From Vicia villosa (taxonomy: Eukaryota; Streptophyta; Magnoliopsida; Fabales; Fabaceae): DNA of 64,000 bases. The position numbers were made by a program, and so were the translations under genes. This document shows, in pieces, positions 56,228-64,000 of the stretch. Every line of letters begins with the position of its first letter. Positions within the stretch are counted from its first letter, which is position 1. Under the pieces are notes generated by a model. That model had not been told where the DNA came from and made no database searches. It saw only the letters and a program-made list of their open reading frames with translations. The stretch covers positions 82,840,469 through 82,904,468 of the forward strand of contig NC_081185.1 of NCBI RefSeq assembly GCF_029867415.1. The letters are read 5' to 3'.

Positions 56228-59200
56228 TGTAATACGGTGAACTGACTTTTTATCGATCGAAATGTCGCGGTTAAGCATGAGTCGCCACCGACTTTTATTT
56301 TATCCAAGCAAATTCGGAAAGGCAAAAAGAAACAGAAAAAACCTTTTTAAAGAAATCTAAGTTCGGGGGGTAATTTATGCAAAGGGAAGGTGTAAGGCAC
56401 CCTTTGCATCCATGGTTTTCCATGGGCTCTTAATTGCTTTGCTTGCTCGTTTGTTTAGAAAATGTAGATGAAAGAGATAGGGACTTTAGCTTGTGAATAA
56501 GCGTTGCCCTTTTGAAAAATTATGAGAAAGAATATAATAAAAAGGTTTGAGCATTGCAAGGCAATTAGGGGCAATTACCTTAAACTCAGATGATAGGTCT
56601 CTTTTTAGCCTTTCAGAATGAAAGGGTCAATCCTTGCCATAAGAGGGCAGGAAGCCTTTCGTTTGGAGGTTGAAGGGTCGTCGAAGCATCCTTTACCATA
56701 AGACTGTCCCATGCCATAGAGGGGCAGGTAGTCTAAGGCAAGGATCAGAATAAGCCATTTCGTAGGCAGCCAGAAGATACCTCAGCCTTTTCCGTAGGCA
56801 ACTTTCGAGGGTCGAGGTCATGTTAGTGTATCGAAGGCAGCATCATTAGGGACCATGACCTTTAATCGAGGCAACATGGCTGAGGTATCCTCGTATTCGA
56901 GGGACTGGCTATTCTGCACAAAATACAAGGCAACAAGGCAACAGGCAACAAGGCAACAGGCAACAGGCAACAGAGAGGTTACCCCAAAAGAGTGCGTGGG
57001 TGCAACAATCATGTGATTATATTCGGTTATATTATCTTGTAATTAGTGATTCTAAGTTAATTACAAGCTTGCACTCCCTATAATTACTAACCACAACAAT
57101 TAATATTAACAATAATAATGGGGGAAGGGAAATTGCAACCAGCGGAGGAAAGGGGAAGTAATAATTTAAAATCAGGGTTTAGAGTTACCGACTATGCGAA
57201 GCTTTGGCATTTGGCAAACCCTGAAGATTGGAAGAGGAAAAATAAACAGAAAATAGGGGTGAGTGCATTATCGGTTCCGATGCAGGTATGGTTAACACTA
57301 ATCAATAAAAATAACAATAAAAGAAAAAGGTAAAAGAAACTTAGCTTCGATTGATGAAGGTTGAGAATTGGGGGTAGCTTGAAGCATTGACTCTGACCAT
57401 TGAGAACTGAAAGAAGAAACAACAAGGCGTGAGTGTATAGGCAGTTCATTGGCAATTAAGGTTAACCCTAATTTGATGAAAAGGAACAAAATAAAACAGA
57501 ATGACTATTTAAAATAAATATGAAATAGAACTTAGCTTCTATAATCGGCGAGGCGCATAGTCGGAAAGAACCATGTTGGTAAACCTGAAAAGGCACAGAA
57601 GAGATATATTCAGTGTAGGGCAAACCCTAATTAGGATTCAAATCGAGTATAATGGTAAATTGATTTAATTAATTATTGGTCTTGCGACCTAATTAATTAA
57701 ATCGGGACAAAAGATTGAATCGAGTGTAAGAAATAAATTTTTTAGGAATTTTTGGAATTGAAATAAAGTATATATGAATTTTTAAAGAATTTTAAATGAA
57801 TAAAAACTAATTTTAATAATTAATATAAATAAAATAAATAAATAAGATAAGATAAATATATAAAAATATGATTTTTATTATTTATGAAAAGAAAAAGAAA
57901 TTTAATAAAATGTTTTGTAAAAGGAAAATATAAAGAAAGAATTGCATATAGATATATAATTAAATAAAAAACAAGCTTATATAATAATAAATAAATAAAA
58001 TTTGAAAGAAACTTAGCTGATGCTTGAGTGTGGTGAGACTGAATGCCCATGTGATAATCCTTCAACCCTGGTACGCTTGATCCAAAACGCTGCAGATTTG
58101 ACGGTCGGATCTTGAGGGTGTATAGTAACGCCTACGCGCATCGCACACAGGATCTGCATGAACACTTAAAGAAAACAAACCCAAAAATAATAGCTTGTCA
58201 CGCGCAGGGGTCGAACCCCTGACCTTGTACATGTAAGCCTTAACGCGCTCCTGTTACCACTGAACCAATTGTCATTTGATGATAATAACATAAACGTAAT
58301 ATACTATATAGAAAAAACCAAATTAATTCAGGAATTTAAACAAGCTTTGCGCGCCCAGGCCACTTCTTCTTCCTCGTTGAGTTTCTGGAAAAATATAACA
58401 GCTTTTAGGCAACGGTTTCTCGTGCGTGGCCGTAGACCCTCCCTCATCAAATCTGCAAATCACGCTCAAAACAACACAACTAACAATCAAAATCAACTAT
58501 AAACGGTACTGCGAATCAAATGGGGCCATTAATTTGGGTCGATTTCGCCTCCATCCGAAATCCCTAATTTGAGGTTCATAAACCCTAAAAATGGTGGGGG
58601 GCCGAACCTGCACTTAAACTTCGATCCAATTATCCAGAAACGAACCAAACACTCATACAAACGTAAACACATGATCAAAACATGCTCATGATGCGTAAAT
58701 TGATGCGATTGAATTAAAACAAGAAAAAGGCAAACCGTGAGTGATTTTAGCGGTGATGCTTGACGCGTGCGACTCTGCAGATGCTTCAAACGCCTTCAGG
58801 AAGCATCCAAGATACGTAATCAATCGGTAACAAGCTTTGAACTTCGCTGCAATTGAGGAAAACGATGTGGATTTTTTGGGAGAATTTTAAGGATTCGGTT
58901 CAGGTTCTCTTGCCCAGCCAAAAACTCGTCCTTGCCTCTGAATTAATCTAGGTATTTATGGGGATTCAAGTAGGTCAGCAGAATTGGTCTAAATCTTTGC
59001 AATTGGCAAGATTGATTTGTGAAATCTTCTTGATTGATTTTCGAGGGAAACTTGCTAGATTGGTACCAAATTTAGCCAATTATCCCTTAAATAAAATCCA
59101 ATTAATTTCCTTTGATTTTGGTGAGATTTTGAATCACACTTTGCATATTTTTAATATTTTATTGAATTTTAAATTGAATTTAAATTCAAAATAAAATAGA

Positions 59201-59459
59201 TGATAAATACTAAAAAATGGTTGAATGGATTATGGGTCATGGATGACCTTTTGGAACAAGTTTGAATCACAAAACTTAGGCCCCTTTAAAAAAAGATGAA
59301 TTTACTCAGTATTTGTTTTATGCGTTTTCTCAAAATATGGCCAATATCACCAAGTCATAACTCTCTCAATTTTTATCATATGGAAGTGTTCTAGGAACCT
59401 TGTGCATTGATTTGAACTTGCACATGAGAAATAGTATGGGCAAATTTTGGGGTATGACA
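56228..59459 (-). repeat. Element F 3' LTR (about 3.2 kb)
   Basis: It begins TGTCATACCCCAAAATTTGC (59459 leftwards) and ends ...ACA at 56228. A TATA-like CATAAATA is at about 58960-58953. A tRNA-like module is at 58199-58272, a short caaggcaacagg-type microsatellite at 56925-56973, the conserved palindrome GGTGTAAGGCACC at 56389-56401, and a PBS-like 'gagtcgccaccgac' at about 56279-56292. The open frames inside it are not gene-like. Confidence 0.78.
58199..58272 (-). repeat. tRNA-like module inside element F LTR
   Basis: On the minus strand there is an A box within 'caattggttcagtggtaa' (58271-58254) and a B box 'ggggttcgacccc' in a strong T-arm-like stem. The acceptor ends do not pair well, so it is not called as a tRNA gene. 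It parallels the tRNA-like modules in LTR A. Confidence 0.55.
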
Positions 59460-59820
59460 GCTGCCCCTGTTCAATTATCTTAAACCTGAAGATGTAGAGT
59501 GGTTTGTATGTCAGTCGGTATCTGAAGGTGGAAGATGATTGAACACTAGAATACCAAGAAATTTGCCCTAGCTGAAGTAGGGACTTTTGTCGGAGATGGG
59601 TTTCAAGATGCCATCCGGCTTGATAGACCTGAGAATTAGAATACGTCGTAGTTTAGACCGTATCTGAAGAATATACTTAGGATGAGTCATACGTTAGACT
59701 GAATCCATTGGGAAGTATTTGTTGGAGATTGATCGTGTCAGCACCGTTCGTAGTAACTGAATTAGATCTTGGATTGTTTTTGAATTGTGTCTTGAATGAG
59801 CGTCAAAAGATGGGAGTTAT

Positions 59821-60232
59821 AAGAATGTTTCAGAAGTCTGGGGGTCACGCTTCCAGAATGTGCATCTGATTGGAATTTTCAGAATGTCCGGGGTTCGAGC
59901 TTCCAGAATGTATATCTGATAAGAATGTTTCAGAAGTCTGGGGGTCACGCTTCCAGAATGTTCCTCTGATTGGAATTTTCAGAATGTTCGGGGTTCGAGC
60001 TTCCGGAATGTATATCTGATTGGAATGTTTCAGAAGTCTGGGGGTCACGCTTCCAGAATGTTCATCTGATTGGAATTTTCAGAATGTCCGGGGTTCGAGT
60101 TTCCGGAATGTATATCTGATAAGAATGTTTCAGAAGTCTGGGGGTCACGCTTCCAGAATGTTCATCTGATTGGAATTTTCAGAATGTCCGGGGTTCGAGT
60201 TTCCGGAATGTATATCTGATTGGAATGATTTG
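59821..60232. repeat. 100-bp minisatellite, four units, each a 50-bp dimer
   Basis: Units start at 59821, 59921, 60021 and 60121 with a partial unit at 60221, so the period is exactly 100. Each unit is two related 50-base halves: one with 'cagaagtctgggggtcacgc', the other with 'cagaatgtccggggttcgag', both ending '-tatctgat' or '-catctgat'. Copies differ at only a few positions. Confidence 0.95.
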
Positions 60233-61486
60233 TTAACTTACCTGAAAGACAAAGTTAACAGCATGCAATGCCATGATGCATGTATTTATGTGACGAGTCT
60301 CTCAAAATAAATGAGAAACTTGTATGTTATGTATGAATTTATTATGAGGTAATGTATGCAATGTATGACTATGTTTATGATATATGAACATGATTTATGT
60401 TGTCTTGATTGGGAAAATAAATCTCTACGTCTTTGTGATTTTGATGTCTAATCTTGCTTTGGAGATGCTCGGCTGGGAATTTATAATTTCTGCTTGGGGA
60501 TGACCAGTAACTTGATGGACCCTGATTGGTGACAAAAGTATTTGGAAGAGAGCAAAGTGTTGGAGAACCAGCAGTGTTGAGGATGTAAACTCTGTTGGGG
60601 AGTCATGTCTTTGTCGGGACGAAAGTATTTGAAGATGATTACTCTGTGGGGGTGTGAGAATTGCCCCCAGTATTATTTGCGCAGGTTTGCCCCAGTTAGT
60701 AGGAACTTTGGAAAGATTCGCCTCGCGAGGACTTTATGAGATGTGCACTATGGGCGACATGCCCCTAGTAATCATAATCTTAGGACGACGCCCCTGACTA
60801 TTTTTGCTTTTGAGAGATTCTTGGAATCTTGACTTGATTGCCCCAGATTGATTGGGCAAAACGTACCATGCCCCTTGTCTGTGTAGGAGTAATCTTTGTT
60901 GGTTTGGATAACTTTTAGTCATTAGTTGTACCCTGTGCAAATTCTTTCTGTTGCTAACATTTGAAATTATGTAGCAGAATATGTTTAATAATGAATTCAT
61001 GAGATGCAATGCATACATTTGTCTTGAGTTTTAAAAAACATTAAAACAAGAGATGTCTGTAAAACATGCTATTTTTTGCAGAAGCGAAATATCCACTCAG
61101 CATCTTAGTAAACCTTAAGGAGTCGGGATACCTTTTTGGTGACAGTATGCTTTCGAACTAACCATGCTTCAGTTAGGACTTTCAAGGGTTGTAACGTGGC
61201 TTGGTTCACGGTTTAAGAAACAAAGGATAATGGCTCAAAATTTGATTGTACCCACCCCTCTTCGTGATGAACTTCAGTCCTAAGCTCAGTCAACTCAACT
61301 TATGCATTCAGGTTCCAAGAGACTTTTGGATTTGCGCTTTTGATAACGATGATGGTTCGCAAGCTAAGAGAGCCTTTGAGATGGCAGTCACTTCTTCCTT
61401 TTGGTAGTCACAACATTGTGTTGTTCAGGAATTTATTGACTTCTCTATTTTTATTCATTTTTTTATATATATATCCCTAACTTTTG

Positions 61487-61567
61487 CCTGAACTGTCCTT
61501 TTTTGCGCTTACAGTCAGCGGGGTGCCTTGATTTTTGCCTAAGTCATCTTTTGATTTTTTGACTTAG
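61487..61567 (-). other. Two-hairpin array in element F 3' UTR
   Basis: On the minus strand CTAAGTC (61567-61561) pairs with GACTTAG (61545-61539) around an A-rich interior, followed by GCAAAAA. A second hairpin, CTGACTGT / ACAGTTCAG (61517-61488), is followed by GCAAAAG and 'ttagggatatat'. The layout and trailing motifs match the three-hairpin array of Ogre A. Confidence 0.6.
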
Positions 61568-62193
61568 CAGGCTTTTCTTTGTATATATGTTTTTCCATTT
61601 TTTCTTTTGAAAGATATTGACTGCGTTGCTTAATGATTGATGAACCATCATTGTCTTTTGATTGAAATCTCCAACATTTCTTTGATGTGTATGGTTGAAC
61701 CTTTGTTGAAAGGTGTACTGAATGCTTCTCTTAAAATAGAATGCACAGCCAAATTAACTGAGAACTACCCTGCCCCAGGTTATGATCAAGGGTTTTAATT
61801 AGTACAAGAAAGAAAACTTCTACTTCTTAGGCTCAAAGGGGTTAACGAGTGATTAACATCCTTATATCTCCACTGTTTAGGAATTGAAACAACGCCTGTA
61901 CATCGTCAGCATAGTCTGTTCAAAAGCATACTATATGAGGCTGCGGTATCGTTCTCGTCATCCTCCCTCAAAAGGCTTACAGCTTTAGCAGGAATTGAGT
62001 ATCATAAAACATATGCAAAGTAAAGACATAATTTAAAGTGAGTGGTAGCGAAATAAATTACTCAAGACAAACATATGCAATGCACTGATGATGATTATTA
62101 AAACAGATAATGTCTATCATAAGTCGAATGTTTAAACAAGCAAAAAAGAAACTGCAACTGAAAGTAAAACTAATGATCTTAGAGTCCATCCTT

Positions 62194-63558
62194 CTAGCCA
62201 TCCACAGTATTAGCATTCTTGTTGTGATTAGGCATGGGAGCAGTGATCACGTTAGGAGTTGCAGGAGGATCGAACTTGATTTCCCCGGCATCGATCATGT
62301 CTTGAATCTTATTCTTCAGTGTCCAGCAGTTGTCGGTGTCATGTCCAGGACTATTGGAGTGATATGCACACCTCGCGTTGGGATTATAGCGAGGGGAGGA
62401 AGTGTTGGGATTTGGATGAGGAGCTATCTGTATAAGTAACTCTGCTTTCAACAAGTGTTGCAGCGCTTGAGTCAAAGACATGTTGATCTTTGTGAATTGT
62501 CTTTTGGATGCGCTTTGTTTACGTTGGTTGTTTTGTTGTTGTATCGATGCTTGATTAGAGACCAAAATTGCCCCAACAGTGTCAGATTCATTCCTCCCAT
62601 TGTATGACTTTTTTATAGTACCGGAAGAAGTAGCCACCTGAATTTTTCCGCTTCGGATACCACTTTCAACACGTTCTCCAGTCAGTATAAGCTCAGTGAA
62701 TCCAGATGATGAACTTCCCAGCAAATGACTATAGAAAGGGCCAGACAGTGTATTCATGAACATATCTACCATCTCTCTGTCGGCCAAGGAAGGTTTGACT
62801 CTTCCAGCTAGATCTCTCCATTTCTGGGCATACTCCTTGAAGCTTTCCTTAGGTCCCATAGACATGCTTTGTAGTTGCATGCGAGTTGGTGCGAGATCGG
62901 AATTATATTGGTATTGCTTATAGAAGGCAACAACTAAATCTTCCCAAGTATGGATGTTGGTACTTTCCAGTTGATAGTACCATTCGAGTTGAGTTCCAGA
63001 TAAGCTTTCCTGAAAGAAATGGATCCAGAGCCTCTTATCAGCAGTGTGAGGCTGAATCTTCCTTACATAAGACCTCAAGTGTAGTTTAGGACAAGAGACT
63101 CCATCATACTTAGCAAAGGCGGGAGTCTTGAATTTTGGAGGAATAATGACTCCAGGAACGAGTCCTAGTTCTTCAAAATCCAGTCCAGGTATCTTCTGAA
63201 TTTCTACGGCTTTCATACGTTCTTCAAGCAGCTTGTATTTGTCATCAGGATGTTCATCCTCATGGTGATAGTCCTCTTCTTCTTCAGAAGGCTTGGCAGA
63301 ATCATGGTTACTTTTTACATCAGTCTTGACACTAGCATCATCATCTTGCTCATCCTCATCACTGTCTTCAGAGGTTTCAGCATCCCTGAGTTGCAAGATC
63401 GGTCTAAGCTTTTTCACTTGAGTCTTCTTACCCTTCTTCTTCTTCTTTTTAGTCAGCATGGCTTTCAGCTCTTCTTGCCCCTTGGACAAATTCAGAATCA
63501 AGGCTTGGAACTCAGTGTTTTGAGCTTGGAGATCCTTAACTGATTGTTCGAGATTCAT
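62194..63558 (-). CDS. Element F gag
   Basis: This 454-residue Ogre/Tat-type gag starts at the ATG at 63558. A short coiled N-terminus is followed by a lysine run (about 37-45) and an acidic region (about 60-110). The retrotransposon gag domain spans about 130-330 ('LWIHFFQESLSGTQLEWYY', 'FKEYAQKWRDLAGRVKPSL'). A zinc-binding CHHC motif, CAYHSNSPGHDTDNC, is at about 396-410, followed by the helix 'KNKIQDMIDAGEI'. In complete Ogre elements this frame runs on into protease; here it stops at 62194-62196. It is distinct in sequence from the gag of Ogre A, so F belongs to another Ogre family. The frame is undamaged. Confidence 0.88.
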   Translation of the reverse strand: MNLEQSVKDLQAQNTEFQALILNLSKGQEELKAMLTKKKKKKGKKTQVKKLRPILQLRDAETSEDSDEDEQDDDASVKTDVKSNHDSAKPSEEEEDYHHEDEHPDDKYKLLEERMKAVEIQKIPGLDFEELGLVPGVIIPPKFKTPAFAKYDGVSCPKLHLRSYVRKIQPHTADKRLWIHFFQESLSGTQLEWYYQLESTNIHTWEDLVVAFYKQYQYNSDLAPTRMQLQSMSMGPKESFKEYAQKWRDLAGRVKPSLADREMVDMFMNTLSGPFYSHLLGSSSSGFTELILTGERVESGIRSGKIQVATSSGTIKKSYNGRNESDTVGAILVSNQASIQQQNNQRKQSASKRQFTKINMSLTQALQHLLKAELLIQIAPHPNPNTSSPRYNPNARCAYHSNSPGHDTDNCWTLKNKIQDMIDAGEIKFDPPATPNVITAPMPNHNKNANTVDG

Positions 63559-63779
63559 GATGCTGAAATAAACAGCGAGGAAGGATGAGAGACCTATTGT
63601 AAGAAACCTGTTATGCGATGTTTATGAATGCAAATGCAATGTCTTTCAAAGATCTTTAGGAATCTAGTTAGCAACATTGAAAATGGTTTGGTCGCATCTC
63701 TGATTCTTGGATGTTCTTTTATGGGAATCAAGCTCACCATATCCAGTGGGTCAAAGCCTCTGATTCGGGATACTTATGA

Positions 63780-63905
63780 ATTTGAAGGTGCAAGGCTATA
63801 GGAAAATAAATCCTCTTGCCCCTTGATAGGTACTGAGTCTCTGAATTGGAAGGTACGTGGCCAGAGGAAAATAAATCCTCTTGCCCCTAGATAGGAATTC
63901 AGTCC
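63780..63905. repeat. Two direct copies of about 65 bp in element F leader
   Basis: The block 'ggaaaataaatcctcttgcc' occurs at 63801 and 63866 with related flanks ('gaatt-gaaggt' before, 'gatagg' after). It lies upstream of gag in sense direction. Confidence 0.7.
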
Positions 63906-64000
63906 TTGATAAGAGCACCTGAAATTGTGCGCCCTAAATTCCTAAGATCCTTGAAAGGGTTAGTTAAATTATGTCATGCTTATGATGTCATGATGTTATG

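Larger units (their letters stand above)
59460..62193 (-). other. Element F 3' UTR
   Basis: 2.7 kb of non-coding internal sequence lies between the gag stop and the 3' LTR. It contains the hairpin pair at 61487-61567, an unassigned part (about 60240-61440) and the minisatellite. The sequence between 61600 and 62190 shows no trace of protease or pol. Confidence 0.65.
56228..64000 (-). mobile_element. Element F: gag-only Ogre-type retrotransposon (partial)
   Basis: From right to left: gag (63558-62194), a short spacer, a two-hairpin module (61567-61487), a 3' UTR with minisatellite (60230-59821), a polypurine-like 'gaacaggggcagc' (59472-59460) and the 3' LTR (59459-56228). Protease, RT, RNase H and integrase are absent between gag and the 3' UTR. 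It is thus a non-autonomous derivative that would depend on a full Ogre. The 5' LTR lies outside the window. Confidence 0.8.

Overview
The window is repeat-rich plant nuclear DNA. Very long LTRs (one 6.1 kb), an extra ORF upstream of gag, and the retroelement families present point to a legume of the pea/vetch group (Fabeae). That placement is an inference from element type. Only one ordinary host gene is clearly visible: a two-exon TMKL1-type leucine-rich-repeat pseudokinase on the minus strand (35606-37972).

Left part (1-29 kb) is a nest of Ty3/gypsy elements of the Tat/Ogre group. A plus-strand LTR fragment (1 to about 950) abuts a decayed minus-strand pol (953-3093). Ogre A enters at 3094 on the plus strand: 5' LTR 3094-9153, PBS, ORF1, gag-protease, a probable intron, reverse transcriptase, an internal deletion, integrase, and a hairpin-rich 3' UTR running into a 100-N gap (19394-19493). 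Beyond the gap lies minus-strand Ogre B (partial ORF1, PBS, 4.7 kb LTR 20891-25602). B abuts a minus-oriented LTR fragment C. C was split by a 1.9 kb non-autonomous CACTA transposon (25906-27805, TSD AGA), which carries a strong miRNA-grade foldback.

Middle part: a young Ty1/copia element of the Tork/Tnt1 type (29254-34262, about 99% identical LTRs by eye, TSD AATGT, one in-frame stop), then TMKL1, a MITE-like element, a 5'-truncated L1-type LINE, a short SINE with a 14-bp TSD, a decayed copia copy, and a relic of a Mutator-like element carrying an OTU protease domain.

Right part: two copia LTRs in opposite orientation, each with paired 12-bp palindromes at fixed spacing; a MITE; tandem repeats; a (TA)n tract; an Ogre-type LTR E interrupted at 56228; and element F, whose 3' LTR (56228-59459) is followed leftward in sense by a gag-only internal region with a 100-bp minisatellite in its 3' UTR. 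F continues past the window edge.

The most interesting signals are RNA or DNA structures inside these elements rather than genes: a conserved hairpin array after integrase, a conserved palindrome near LTR ends, tRNA-like modules inside LTRs, the CACTA foldback, the paired palindromes in copia U3 regions, and PBS-like sequence inside LTR ends.
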